The notes under the pieces: generated by a model
What the model was told of the DNA's origin: nothing
Seen by the model: only the letters and a program-made list of their open reading frames with translations
Database searches by the model: none
Made by a program: the position numbers and the translations under genes
Source of the DNA: Odontocerum albicorne
Lineage: Eukaryota > Arthropoda > Insecta > Trichoptera > Odontoceridae
Direction of reading: 5' to 3'
DNA: 64,000 nt
Assembly: GCA_949825065.1 (NCBI GenBank)
Contig: OX463864.1
Location: 18,365,327-18,429,326, forward strand
Shown here: one piece after another, positions 51,793 to 62,149 of the stretch
Position numbering within the stretch: the stretch's first letter is position 1
Layout: the number at the start of each line of letters is the position of its first letter

Positions 51793-51905
51793 TATTGTAA
51801 CCAGACGAATTCTTTTATCAGACTGGGACCTTTTTTTTTCGGTTACCATCGGAAATTGAACCCGAAATCCCCGGATGAAAGTTAAGTGTGTTAACAACGC
51901 TATTT
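51793..51905 (-). mobile_element. SINE head fragment
   Basis: The minus strand shows CCGGGGATTTCGGGTTCAAT then TTCCGATGGTAACC, a B-box-like GGTTCAATTTC and a SINE body start GGTCCCAGTCTGATAAAAGA. It is close to, and inverted against, the preceding SINE. Confidence 0.6.
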
Positions 51906-51966
51906 TTAAACAATATTCGTACATAATTTATTATTATAAATCAATGGAGAGACAATTTATCATTAT

Positions 51967-52512
51967 AAATCCATGAAATACAGAAGTATTCTGCTGAACT
52001 CCATGAAATACAGATAAGTATTCTGCTGAACTCGATGAAATACAGAGAAGTATTCTGCTTAACTCCATGAAATACAGAGAAGTATTCTGCTTAACTCCAT
52101 GAAATACAGAGAAGTATTCTGCTGAACTCCATGAAATACAGAGAAGTATTATGCTGAACTCCATGAAATACAGAGAAGTATTATGCTGAACTCCATGAAA
52201 TACAGAGAAGTATTATGCTGAACTCCATGAAATACAGAGAAGTATTCTGCTGAACTCCATGAAATACAGATAAGTATTCTGCTGAACTCGATGAAATACA
52301 GATAAGTATTATGCTGAACTCCATGAAATACAGAGAAGTATTCTGCTGAACTCCATGAAATACAGAGTAGTATTCTGCTGAACTCCATTAAATACAGAGA
52401 AGTATTCTGCTGAACTCCATTAAATACAGAGCAGTATTCTGCTGAACTCAATGAAATACAGAGAAGTATTCTGCTGAACTCCATGAAATACAGATAAGTA
52501 TTCTGCTGAACT
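51967..52512. repeat. 32-bp minisatellite (about 17 copies)
   Basis: The unit TATTCTGCTGAACTCCATGA plus AATACAGAGAAG repeats with single-base variants (ATGCTG for CTGCTG, GATAAG for GAGAAG, CATT for CATG). The 96-nt (3 x 32) reading cycle explains minus frames of repeating MEFSRILLCISWSSAEYFS, which are not genes. Confidence 0.95.
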
Positions 52513-52808
52513 CAACGAAAATTTATAATTTTATAACTTTTCGTCTTTTTCCTGAATTCGTTAATAATAAATGATGTTCGTTAATAATACATCTATTTTA
52601 TATTTATTTAATCGTTCGTAAGATTAATTTGTTTTATTTTTCTATTAAAATTACTTGACTATAAATTATATACTTAACATAAATTTACATGTCATCATTG
52701 TTAACGATATGCAAATTAACGATATGCGAACATGTGTATTTTTTGTTTAAGAGCCAGGAAGAGGTATATTGATATTTTGAAAAAGGAAATTTTTAATCTT
52801 ACTTAATA

Positions 52809-53480
52809 TACAGTCTGACAAGAGCGTATACGGCTACATTTTTTATGATACTCGTACTCAAGTCTGTTTGACAAAAGCGTGTACGGCTACATTTTTTGAT
52901 GATACTCGTACTCAGTCTGTTTGACAAGAACGTGTACGGCTACATTTTTTGATGATACACTGCCTGTTTGACAAGAGCGTGTATTACTTAATTTTTTGAT
53001 GATACACAGTCTGTTTGACAAGAACGTGTACGGCTACATTTTTTCATGATACACAATCTGTTTGACAAGAGCGTGTACGGCTACACTTTTTTATGATACA
53101 CAGTTTGTTTGACAAGAGCGTGTACGGCTACATTTTTTTATGATACTCCTACTCAAGTCTGTTTGACAAGAGCGTGTACGGCTACATTTTTTGATGATAC
53201 TCGTACTCAGTCTGTTTGACAAGAACGTGTACGGCTACATTTTTTGAAGATACACAGTCTGACAAGAGCGTGTATGGCTATATTTTTTGATAATACACTG
53301 CCTGTTTGACAAGAGCGTGTACTGCTTAATTTTTTGATGATACACAGTCTGTTTGACAAGAACGTGTACGGCTACATTTTTTGAAGATACACCGTCTGTT
53401 TGATAAGAGCGTGTATGGCTATATTTTCTGATAATACACAGTCTATTTGTCAAGAGCGTGTACGGCTACATTTTTTCCTG
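52809..53480. repeat. 47-bp tandem repeat with 53-bp variants
   Basis: The unit CAGTCTGTTTGACAAGAGCG, TGTACGGCTACATTTTTTGA and TGATACA is 47 bp. Units around 52849, 52903 and 53197 have GATACTCGTACTCAGTCTG in place of GATACACAGTCTG, a 6-bp addition with one substitution. A fourth (53138) has a decayed form, GATACTCCTACTC. About 13 copies in all. Confidence 0.93.
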
Positions 53481-53559
53481 AAACCGTTAGAGGGTAAGAA
53501 GTCCTCACCAACAGCAGAAGAGGAATTACATAAAAAAAAATAGACTTTTGTCAATTTCA

Positions 53560-53975
53560 CGGGATATGTACGGTGTCATCCACTTTAAAATGTTAGAACG
53601 ATTAATCCATATGTCTATTGTCAAACAGTTTTCACGTTTAAACACAGCATTGATTAAAAACGTCCGTGATTAGTGAATATCAAAAAGGTTTTGTTCCACC
53701 GTGATAATGCTATACCGCACACGACACGGACACCGCTACAAAAAATAAAAACGTTAATTGGGAGCTCCTGCCTCATCCTCCTTACTCTCCAAGTATTGCC
53801 AGAAGTGATAATAATTTATTTCTGGCTCATATCGGGAAAAAAATAAACAATCAAGATGAAGTCGAAAAAGATGTCTCCTTTTTTTTTACATCAACACTTA
53901 AGTTGTTTTACACCAATGGAATTTTAGAATAACCTGTAAGATGGCTACAAGTTGTTGATAAGAAAAAAATATATG
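53560..53975 (+). pseudogene. Degenerate mariner transposase C-terminal half
   Basis: 53690-53755 encodes KVLFHRDNAIPHTTRTPLQK, holding the second catalytic aspartate. A +1 shift then gives NWELLPHPPYSPSIARSDNN, LFLAHIGKKINNQDEVEKDV, with the third aspartate in ARSDNNLF. SPSIARSDN replaces the usual SPDLAPSDY. It has a frameshift and later stops, and no inverted repeats are visible. Confidence 0.75.
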
Positions 53976-53984
53976 TAATTTATT

Positions 53985-54215
53985 AAAATAGTAAAATGTG
54001 TTTTGTTTTCATTGTTTCAAAATGTTTCAAAAACACGCACGAATTTATGGATTGACCTGATAGTATAATAAATGGAAACAAACGTATTATTTGCCAGAGG
54101 TGCCTCTGTTGACATTTTTGGAGTGTCTTGATATGTCGTCTGTAGGGATCCCATGTTTCGCATCCATACATTAGAGATGGTATGATTCCAGCTTTATAGC
54201 TGTAGATTAATATAC
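53985..54215 (-). pseudogene. LINE-G reverse transcriptase fragment
   Basis: The frame MYGCETWDPYRRHIKTLQKC then QQRHLWQIIRLF is the YGCETWTLYRRHIKxLxxFxQRxLRxI motif of RTE-like LINEs. Upstream on the same strand, YKAGIIPSL leads into it. The C-terminus is lost after about 30 codons. Confidence 0.8.
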
Positions 54216-55390
54216 ATTGATAACCATTAGAGTATACAATCTAGTATATAAAAGTGTATACAAAAGTGATAATAATTGAAATTTAATTGCTAAAGACATG
54301 AAAAAAAACATCGGCCGACGTTCACAAAATGGGCGAAGCGACCACCTCAAACGAAAGCCCGCGAGCTACTGAAGCGAGAGAATCGAGCGAACTGAGACTC
54401 TATTTCTTGCGTTCCCATATACCGAAGTAGAGTGAGAATGAGACGTGAATAGCGTCGCTTACTCACCCATAGCGGTTTTTAGAATTAATATATCTACGTC
54501 ACACAGGCACACGTTTGATTGTATTGGTGAATTTATTCCCGAAATATCTCTGATGTGGCCGATAATTATTATTAATATTATTTTTTCATTCAATGCGTAA
54601 ATGTATTACGGAGGAATACCTAAAATCTGAATCCAGTATTTATGTTATTATATTTATAGAGATATTAAAGTGTTTAGAAGCAATGTGTACTAGTTACACA
54701 TCACAGGGAAGGAAGGGTTAAACATTATACGAGTATATTCATAATTCTTACGAATGACAAATTGGTATAGAATTCGTTAATGATACAAAACTAACTATTC
54801 AATATATTAAAATTCCAATATCACCATCACGCCGTGCCCCTAGTAGGGTAGACAGATAGAACAAATCTGTACTTCATTCTATCCTATTGTAAATCTTTAA
54901 CCTGTCATCTCCTTCCTCTTCATACAAACTTTCCTATTACATATATAAATACGGTTTACTCTTCTCTCTTTCAGAATTTGTTTTGATTTGGTCTTGTCAC
55001 GTTTTTTTAACGAAGTCTTTTCACTTTAAGCCTTGTTTTTTGGTCATTATCACGTTCACCATCACGCAATGCCCCCTTTTGTGTAGGCAGAAATAACAAA
55101 TCTCTTTGTTTTATCCTGGCTTTCATCTTTCTTTTCTGTCATGTCTTCAGAATTTTATTGACTTGACCGTGCCACGTTTTTCGTTCTTGCAAACTATCAA
55201 TATAAAAACAGATTATATCTGTATTTTGTTCTATTTTTGCCTGGTTTTAACATTGTACGTTATGATCTGACTGGCACAGATCTTATAAAGTCGAACTTGA
55301 ACAATAAAAGTCGTAGAAAAAAATCTTTATAGGTAGATTTATATTCGAAACTGATTTCTCGCTTGTAAAATACTCACAGCTGTTATTAGA
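54216..55390. other. Mostly unassigned; LINE-A tail at 54825-54880
   Basis: ACCATCACGCCGTGCCCCTA and GTAGGGTAGACAGATAGAAC (54823-54863) are the LINE-A 3' signature on the minus strand. A second, weaker copy is near 55058-55100 (TCACCATCACGCAATGCCCC, GTAGGCAGAAATAAC). Nothing else is recognised. Confidence 0.5.
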
Positions 55391-55394
55391 ATAA

Positions 55395-55492
55395 CTTTTT
55401 TTACCAGACTAGGACCGTTTTTTACCCTCGGGCATCGTAACCAAAACCCCGAGTGGAAGTCTAGCATTTTACCAACCAGGTCATGAAGGTCG
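55395..55492 (-). mobile_element. Old SINE fragment
   Basis: The minus strand reads CGACCTTCATGACCTGGTTG, an A-box-like TGACCTGGTTGG, and ends in CGGTCCTAGTCTGGTAAAAA. It resembles 51793-51905. Confidence 0.6.
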
Positions 55493-55568
55493 TTGGCGAC
55501 AGACATATCGGCTTTCAACCATTATAGTCGCTAAAGCCAAAATATCAATATTCTAGTATTTTGAATTA

Positions 55569-56526
55569 CGAGGCATATCCAGAAACTAAGTGTAATGAAT
55601 TTTTGTAGGTTACAATTTTTTTTATTTAAAAAAAAAATTACGTGGTTACCGTAGTACATATGTAAGCTATTTTTCGTCATAATCGCCATTCCTCTCAATG
55701 CAGGTGGTGAAGCGGGGTATCAACTTTTGATGCCTTCCTCGAAGTAGTTTCCCGCCAACCCCTCCGTCCACTTCTCCACCTCCTCCTTTACCTCCTCGTC
55801 GGTTTAAAACCTTTTTCCACCCATGTGCAGCTTCAGGGAGGTAAATAGATAGTAATCTGAAGGTGCTAGGTCAGGGGAATGCGCGGGATGGTTCAGGACA
55901 TCCCATTTAAACGAGGCGAGCAGTTCCTTCGTGGCGTTGGCCGTGTGTGGTCTGGCATTGTCGTGCAGCAGGCAGACTCCCTTTGTCAGCATGCCTCTCC
56001 TCTTGTTCTGAATCCCCCTCCGCAATTTTTTTAGGGTCTCACAGTATCTTGCAGAGTTGATGGTCTCCCCTTGAGGCATGTATTCAATTAAAATTATGCC
56101 CTGACAGTCCCAAAACACGGATGCCATGATTTTCTTGGCTGAAATTGTGGTTTTGAACTTTTTGGCGGAGGGTGAAGAGGTGTGACGCCACTGTTGAGAC
56201 TGCCTTTTGGTTTCAGGCGTGTAGTGTGCAACCCAAGTTTCATCTCCAGTAACGATGGAGCGGAGAAATTCATCTCCATGGAGTTTGCAGCGCCTCAAAA
56301 ACTCTTGCCCGGCATTATTTATTTCGCACTTGGCGGGAGATTGGATTGACATTTTTTACGAAACGTGTTGTCGCGTCGACACTTCTCAACGTACTGACCT
56401 TCTCAACGAACCGGTCTCGTTGCGGAGGGGAAGGGTCAAGCTACACGGAAGTGTAGCCAACATGTCGAAAATAAAATCCATCCGGTCGTGAGAGTCTCAG
56501 TACACTTACTTTCTGGATACGCCTAG
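55569..56526 (-). mobile_element. Internally deleted mariner, copy 2
   Basis: The element is 958 bp between TA at 55567-55568 and 56527-56528. The left end CGAGGCATATCCAGAAACTA and the right end (minus strand CTAGGCGTATCCAGAAAGTA) match copy 1. The same ~350 bp of N-terminal coding DNA are missing. Confidence 0.93.
55804..56352 (-). pseudogene. Mariner transposase fusion frame with early stop (182 codons)
   Basis: It starts at a true ATG: MSIQSPAKCEI, the native first residues, then NNAG, then QEFLRRCKLHGDEFLRSIVT. The deletion junction is therefore in frame here, unlike copy 1. The triad survives: VTGDETWV (D37), LLHDNARPH (D131) and HSPDLAPSDYYLF (D166), with 34 residues between the last two. 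The frame then stops at residue 183 after GGKRF, where copy 1 has serine (TCA to TAA). A one-base deletion near 55726 would also break the rest. Without the helix-turn-helix modules it should not be an active transposase. Confidence 0.9.
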
Positions 56527-56764
56527 TATTTTTCAGTTTGTTTTTTTTTTTTTAATATTATTGTTATACGAGTATTATATTATACTATTATACAGAACAG
56601 TGGGCTGGTCTATGGAGTAAATGCCAACCGAGGTTAAGGGCACTCGTGTACCAAAGAGTGTCTGTCAAAGGTGACATTTACGTGTCCAGGGTGATCTGAA
56701 AAAAAAGCAATATAGTGGAATAAATATTTCTTTTTACTTAGCCTGTACATATATAAAATCTTTT

Positions 56765-56851
56765 TAAAAAGTCCCGGTTTCTATGGGAATCGAACTCACA
56801 ACCCCCGAATCGGAAGACAAGAATCTTATCAACTAAGCCACGGAGGTCGTC
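56765..56851 (-). mobile_element. SINE head fragment
   Basis: The minus strand has GACGACCTCCGTGGCTTAGT, A-box-like TGGCTTAGTTGA and B box GAGTTCGATTCCC, then GAAACCGGGACTTTTTAAAA. The tail part is missing. Confidence 0.75.
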
Positions 56852-56892
56852 AATTCTTATACCTCTGTTAAGAAACCAACACATCTTCTTTT

Positions 56893-57190
56893 TACCAGTG
56901 TCATGTCAGGTCCCCCCAACGTTGAATATCACGTGAGAGTGGACACCTTTATCCCCGGCAGCACGAAAAAGATCTCCAACGTCCGTTTAGCCAGTCCAAT
57001 CACGTGTATTGCGGAGCCAGGAGATTTGCCTCCTGCCAACACCTCTTCGGCCTTCTATTTTGCCTTGGATGATCAGGTGCAGTAATTTGTACTTGGCTCC
57101 TCTAAGTACATGACCCAAGTAGGACACTATCAACTTTGGCTCTTTGAAGAACCCTTGTGTTTCTGACCATATCCGTCTAGGGTATCCGTA
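56893..57190 (-). pseudogene. LINE-B 3' end
   Basis: CCAGTGTCATGTCAGGTCCC, GCGGAGCCAGGAGATTTGCC and TTGCCTTGGATGATCAGGTG (plus strand) match 35066-35270. Near 57130 a segment is missing (ACACTATCAACTTTGG directly follows GTAGG), a short internal deletion relative to 57389-57510. Confidence 0.8.
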
Positions 57191-57388
57191 GGGGGTAGTT
57201 AAGGATATTATACTCGTACAATAGAGATTCGCAAGAGAGCAAAGTAAGAGTAGCGATGACCCAAAGCTGTTTCTTTAAAATACAGGATCTCATCTGCAAC
57301 AAGGCTTCCAATCACGATTGCTACATATTCTCCGTACTTCTTTATGGTGTTGAAGCATTGACACTGGGTCAGGCCACCTAAACAAAAC
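57191..57388 (+). pseudogene. LINE-B inverted junction segment, mirror of the 267-bp unit
   Basis: GGGTATCCGTAGGGGGTAGT, TACTCGTACAATAGAGATTC, AGAGAGCAAAGTAAGAG and CAGGATCTCATCTGCAACAA are the reverse of the 36411-36545 junction. On the plus strand the following part encodes the YGVEALTLGQAT-like segment. So the head-to-head rearrangement of LINE-B is present at two loci 20 kb apart. Confidence 0.8.
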
Positions 57389-57665
57389 TAGCCTTGGATG
57401 ATCAGGTGCAGTAATTTGTACTTTGCTCCTCTAAGTACATGACCCAAGTAGAACACCTTTCGGATTTTAATATTAGTCAGCAACTCTCTATCAACTTTAG
57501 CTCTTTGAAGAACCTTTGTGTTGCTGACCATATCCGTCCAGGGTATCCGTAGCATTTTCCGGTGCGTTCACATTTCGAATGCTTCCAGCCGGTTCATTCT
57601 ACTTACTTTGAGGGTCCATGATTCCACTCCATGCAATAACACTGACCAAACGTAGCATTTCGCTA
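57389..57665 (-). pseudogene. LINE-B C-terminal fragment, second piece
   Basis: The minus strand gives the LDGYGQQHKGS / MVSNTKVLQRAKVDRELLTN region (by alignment to 35280-35395), then, upstream, RPAGSIRNVNAPENA and MQGVESWTLKVSR-like remnants near 57600-57640. Stops are frequent. Confidence 0.65.
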
Positions 57666-57737
57666 ATCTTATCTAATGAGATATAATGCGATACACAAAG
57701 AACGAGTCCTAGTGAAATTTTTATTTCAGCCCACCCT

Positions 57738-58380
57738 TCTTCTCCCTGGCTCCATCCCAACTCATTGTCGGCGAAGACTGTTGGGGTCAGCTCTCCTCGT
57801 CTTCAGGTTGTATGCTCTTCTGTCCCGGACTACGTACCGCAGGCCGTGCCTCTGCATCAGGTTATCTTTTTGCACCACCCACGAATTCTTTGGTCTTCTT
57901 CCTCTGGTTGTTATTCGAGGAAGATCCATGGAGATTGCCTGGTTCACAATGTGATCGGGTGCTCTGCGTCCAACGTGCCCATACCATCTCAATCGCCTCT
58001 CCTCCATCTTGCTGTTGATGTCTGTAACACCTAGGCTTCCACGAATGCGTGAGCTTTTTATTTTGTCTCTTAGGGACACACCAGCTGACCATCTTAGCAT
58101 GCGCATTTCAGCAGTTTCTAGTTGCCTAGAGTAAGAGTTATACATCGTCCAGCATTCGGAGCCATAGAATAGTGCATGTCTGACAATCGTTTGGTATAGT
58201 TTTCCTTTTAACTTTACTGGCATTTTCGGATCACATAGAACTCCCGTCATTGATCTAAACTTCATCCATCCCACACTAATTCTATGTGTTACATCTGCTG
58301 CACATCCTCCATCGCTATGGATGAGTGACCCAAGATAGTTCAAGGAGTCACAATTTGGTAATGTTTCTCCATCCATTTGC
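57738..58380 (-). pseudogene. LINE-D 5'-truncated insertion with 15-bp target duplication
   Basis: ATTTCAGCCCACCCT flanks the insertion at 57723-57737 and 58381-58395. The minus frame (57762 to the insertion edge) reads DGETLPNCDSLNYLGSLIHS, DGGCAADVTHRISVGWMKFR, SMTGVLCDPKMPVKLKGKLY, QTIVRHALFYGSECWTMYNS and then RQLETAEMRMLRWSAGVSLR to RADPNSLRRQ. This is the RT C-terminal part of an RTE-like LINE with no stop. The open frame continues beyond the insertion into flanking DNA by chance (MEILPKALLNNTGWAEM). Confidence 0.93.
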
Positions 58381-58395
58381 ATTTCAGCCCACCCT

Positions 58396-58665
58396 GTATT
58401 ATTTAATAAAGCCTTTGGCAATATTTCCACAAAGAAAAAGTATTAATTGGTAAAATAAACCGGCAGAAGATCAACACCATCAACGGAGCCGTGACAGCCA
58501 AGGCCAGGTTGGGAATTACGCAAAATGTGTATTTTAATTTTAATGTTTACTTTAACAAAACGACGAACTCACTGGGATCGTTTGTTTGCGTGAATCGTCG
58601 AGATTTTTGTTGATTATTTATTTCAATATTTGGTTGTCCGGAAAGTATTTACTGATTTTGTCTCT
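58396..58665. other. No recognised feature
   Basis: Short spacer; ATCAACACCATCAACGGAGC near 58470 could be an old LINE piece but nothing firm. Confidence 0.4.
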
Positions 58666-59125
58666 AAACACACTAGATGCTGGCTCTCAGGTTGTTGGTC
58701 TCTAGCACACTAGATGCTGGCGGCTCTCAGGCTGGTCTCAAGCACACTAGATGCTGGCGGCTCTCAGGTTGTTGGTCTCTAGCACACTAGACGCTGGCTC
58801 TCAGGTTGGTATCTAACCCACTATATACTGGCTCTCAGGTTGGTCTCTACCACACTAGATGCTGACGGCTCTCAGGTTAACCTCTAGCATACTAGATGCT
58901 GGCTCTCAGGCTGGTCTCTAGCACATTATATGCTGGCGGCTCTCAGGTATACCTCTAGTATACTAGATGCTGGCTCTCAGGTTGGTCTCTAACCCACTAG
59001 ATACTGGCTCTCAGGTTGGTCTCTAACACACTAGATGCTGACTCTCAGGTTGGTCTCTAGCACACTAGATGCTGGCTCTAAGGTTGGTCTCTAACACACT
59101 AGATGCTGGCTCTCAGGTTGATTGC
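58666..59125. repeat. 34-bp minisatellite (about 13 copies)
   Basis: The unit is ACACACTAGATGCTGGCTCT with CAGGTTGGTCTCTA. Variants have GCTGGCGGCTCTC (+3 bp) or TTGTTGG. The sequence is less AT-rich than its surroundings. Confidence 0.93.
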
Positions 59126-59144
59126 TCATATCACGGGTGCAAAA

Positions 59145-59290
59145 AAATATTTGTCCGTCTTTGTGGGGTTCGTGGGCATGTGCTCACGTATGTGTTTATG
59201 GATTTCGTGGGGATGGATAGTCATTTGAATGATTTTTGCGACCATGTAACTTACTTCATTTACTTTTGTCTGGTTGGTTGGAAGGGATTT
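59145..59290 (+). repeat. SINE-like repeat B, inverted copy
   Basis: CCGTCTTTGTGGGGTTCGTG, GGATGGATAGTCATTTGAAT and TGTCTGGTTGGTTGGAAGGG are the reverse of 41740-41880. Confidence 0.7.
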
Positions 59291-59545
59291 ACTGTGGCTG
59301 AAAGTCAACCTCGCTGCGATATGTTGTGGGTTATCTATTCAAATATTTAAAATTATAAGTATGTTAACATAAATCTATGGGGGGAATTCCAAGTATACGG
59401 AATACAGGTAAGTATTGATTTATTCAAGTACTGATATATTCAATAGAATGATATTCGTCTTTAAGTAATGACGTAATATAAAGTCCGTAAAGTAGTTTCG
59501 TATTTTTCGGATAGCTAATAATAAATGAAAATTTATATAGCACCG
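59291..59545. other. AT-rich spacer
   Basis: No recognisable feature before the duplicated target of the next LINE insertion. Confidence 0.4.
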
Positions 59546-59560
59546 TTGAGAGAGAATAAA

Positions 59561-59861
59561 GTTGAGTCACTGACATAAATAGTAAGCGGGAAGCGTGACA
59601 GCTGAGATGGTACGGGCACATAAGACGGAGACCACCAGACCATACTGTAAATCAGGCAATGTCTGTGGATCTTCCTCGACAGCCGTCCAGAGGAAGACCA
59701 AAGAACTCCTGGATGACTCGATGCTCCTAAATCCTGCAGAGAAACGGCATAGATGAAAGCGACACCCAGAACCGAAGAACATACAGCGTGAGAACGAGAA
59801 GAGCCGACCCCAACAGCCTACTTAGGCAATGAGTTGGGACAGTGCCAGGAAGAATAAGAAG
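59561..59861 (+). pseudogene. LINE-D 5'-truncated insertion with 15-bp target duplication
   Basis: TTGAGAGAGAATAAA flanks it at 59546-59560 and 59862-59876. The plus strand reads LRWYGHIRRRPPDHTVNQAM, SVDLPRQPSRGRPKNSWMTR, then after a stop RTYSVRTRRADPNSLLRQ. The copy is more diverged than the 57.7-kb one but its target duplication is perfect. It splits a copy of the 60-kb repeat (see next). Confidence 0.9.
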
Positions 59862-59869
59862 TTGAGAGA

Positions 59870-60670
59870 GAATAAACCCTCCTCAAGGGCGCTCTAACTC
59901 GGGATTCGAACCCAGTATTATTATTGACAGATTTAAAATATTACAAAGAAATGAAACAAGTTGAGTGTGAGGATAGGAAGGTGGTGGCTGCGGCCATTAG
60001 ATTAGGCACTTCCCCGCATCTGCATATGTTTAGAAAAATATATTTGGTAAGAAAACCGCAGAAAACTTACGAAGGAAAGACGAACTGCAATGAAATTTTG
60101 GACTATTTGAATGCTTCTAAAGTTGTGCACAATATTCCATTTTATTTATAGTCAATTTTATTATTCTTATTAATAATAATAAAAGGGTGATTTATATAGC
60201 GCCGTTTAGAGAACAAACTCTCCTCAAAGGCACTCTGATCCACTATTTTTGACAGATTTAAAATATTACAAAATAAATATATACGCACATAAGTCGAGTG
60301 TAGAAATAGGAAGTTAGTGGCTGCGGCCATTAGATTAGGTACTTCTCCGCATCTGTATATCTTAAAAAAAAACATTCGGTAATAAAACCGTAGAAAACTT
60401 ACCAATGAAATCAAACTACAATGAAACCTTTGTAGATCTTCCGATATGTGATTAATAACACATTCGGCTTTAGGTGGAGTGTAGTAATGTATGTTTGTAG
60501 TGTAGTATTATTGACAGATACATAATATTAGCAAATGAATATGTATGTAAGTTGAGTGGAAATATAGGAAGGTGGGTGCTGCGGCCATTAGATAAGGTAC
60601 TTCCCTGCATCTGCAATATGTTTAGAAAAACACATTTGGTAAGACCGCAGAAAACTTATCAAAATTAAAT
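59870..60670 (+). repeat. Three copies of a ~180-330 bp dispersed repeat
   Basis: GACAGATTTAAAATATTACA, GTGGCTGCGGCCATTAGATT, TTAGGCACTTCCCCGCATCT and AACCGCAGAAAACTTACGAA recur from 59925, 60245 and 60510, and again at 62195-62360. Two copies start with a CTCCTCAA...GCTCT segment following ATATAGC(A/G)CCGTT. The copies end near CTTCCGATATGTGAT, the LINE tail described at 62386. The repeat is therefore probably 3' UTR of that LINE, on the minus strand. Confidence 0.7.
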
Positions 60671-60689
60671 GAACTTCAAAGAAATCCCT

Positions 60690-60800
60690 AGGTTCATACT
60701 CAATAATATATATACACATACAATCAAGCGTTTTTCCTGCTGGGGTAGGCAAAGAGAACAGAGTACCAAATCCTTTCTTGTCTCGACACACACATATTTC
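60690..60800 (-). pseudogene. LINE-A 3' terminal fragment
   Basis: Minus strand CTCTTTGCCTACCCCAGCAG then GAAAAACGCTTGATTGTATG matches the family signature, with TGTGTCGAGACAAGAAAGGA upstream. Confidence 0.65.
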
Positions 60801-61868
60801 GCCTGTTACACATTAATCCCTTATCACTTAATTTCCTATTCTGTAATACATTGTACCCCCATGCAACGTTCCCCCTATTTTTTTTCACTGTGTGTGCGGC
60901 CCATCAACTTCTATATGCAAGAAAAAAAGAGGGAAGTGCGCAAATATGCATATTCATACATAGATAAAACTAAGTAGTCAACACAATGTACCACGAAGTC
61001 ATGGTGTTTCCACGTTCCGCACACATCTCAAAGAAAGGAACCTGAGAACCCATCATAAAATATGAAATAAAATATATAATAATAAATAAATATAGGTTTA
61101 TTGATAGCAACTTAACATAGTATGTACATAATACATTTAAATATACTTCAATAACACATAAATTGCAGAGAATACATTAAAGACAGAAGCTATCAAAAGG
61201 TCTCATCTAATAATTGCGCAAAACCAAATATGGTTACAAGTTCCTTTCTTTGAGGTGTGTGCGGAAGATGGAAACATGTGTGCGGACAATTTTCAACAGA
61301 TGTGCGGCCGCACAAACGCATACATTAGAGGGAACGTTGCCCCCGTGTATTCCTTTGAGTGCACGCATCAAATATGATATTACTCGTAGAATACGGTTGT
61401 GGACGAGTATTAGATTTTGATCGATCCAAGCATATAAATTTTAGTGTCCCATTGATTTTTTTTCCTATCGCTTAACGCCGGGCTTTGAAGGTGTTACGAC
61501 AACTAGTATAAAGGTCAATAATTCGAAAGGTGTTATAAAACGAACTCGAGCGTTTCACTGTCTGGTGCGTTTTTTACGTATCTAAACGAAAAAGAAAGTA
61601 GTTGTGTCATTTTATGCGTCCATCAATCTTCGGTTTATTGCGCGTCTGCAGACGAAACTGGTTTGTAATTTACCTTTCATTACGGGATTGTATACCCTGT
61701 GCTATGAAGCACGTTCCGTTTCGTTCATATTCGAGATTACGTCTTTTATTTTTTTTCACATACACCAGGGGATGGGAACCTTTTTATTTGTAATGTGTTT
61801 TTTTTCCGTGATTTTTTTCATATCTTGAAACCTTTCAAGATGTTATGACTAATAATTGTAATAAATTA
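60801..61868. other. Largely unassigned
   Basis: 61085-61205 resembles 45780-45905 (TAGGTTTATTGATAGCAACT, AAATTGCAGAGAATACATTA). 61230-61330 (GTGTGCGGACAATTTTCAAC, GATGTGCGGCCGCACAAACG) is less AT-rich and may be the edge of a hAT-like element (compare TGTGTGCGGCCC at 60891). Frames at 61602-61830 are not recognised. Confidence 0.4.
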
Positions 61869-62132
61869 TATATGAGTCGTTTAGTATCAAAAACAGCAAT
61901 CTGTCGATTTTGCGTGAATTGAGTTAAACCGAGGAAATGTTCCTATTGTAAAACTACACATTTTTCAAAGTTAACATGGTACCAAAAGCAACAATATAAG
62001 GGTTATTGTTGTTTTTGTTACCATGTAAAAATTTAAAAATGTGTAGTTTTACAATAGGGACATTTCCTCGGTTTTAACTCAATTCACGCAAAATCGACAT
62101 ATTGCTGTTTTTGATACTAAACGACTCATATA
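61869..62132. mobile_element. Near-perfect 264-bp palindrome (foldback MITE)
   Basis: TATATGAGTCGTTTAGTATC at the left is the complement of the right end (GATACTAAACGACTCATATA). The arms are about 127 bp with few mismatches and meet at a ~9-base loop (ATAAGGGTT near 62000). TA steps at both edges would fit a Tc1/mariner-type mobiliser, but no transposase is present. Confidence 0.85.
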
Positions 62133-62149
62133 ACCGTTTAGAGAGAAAA

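Noticed and set aside
51934..52484. Minus-strand frames MEFSRILLCISWSSAEYFS
   Set aside because: Product of a stop-poor 32-bp tandem repeat.
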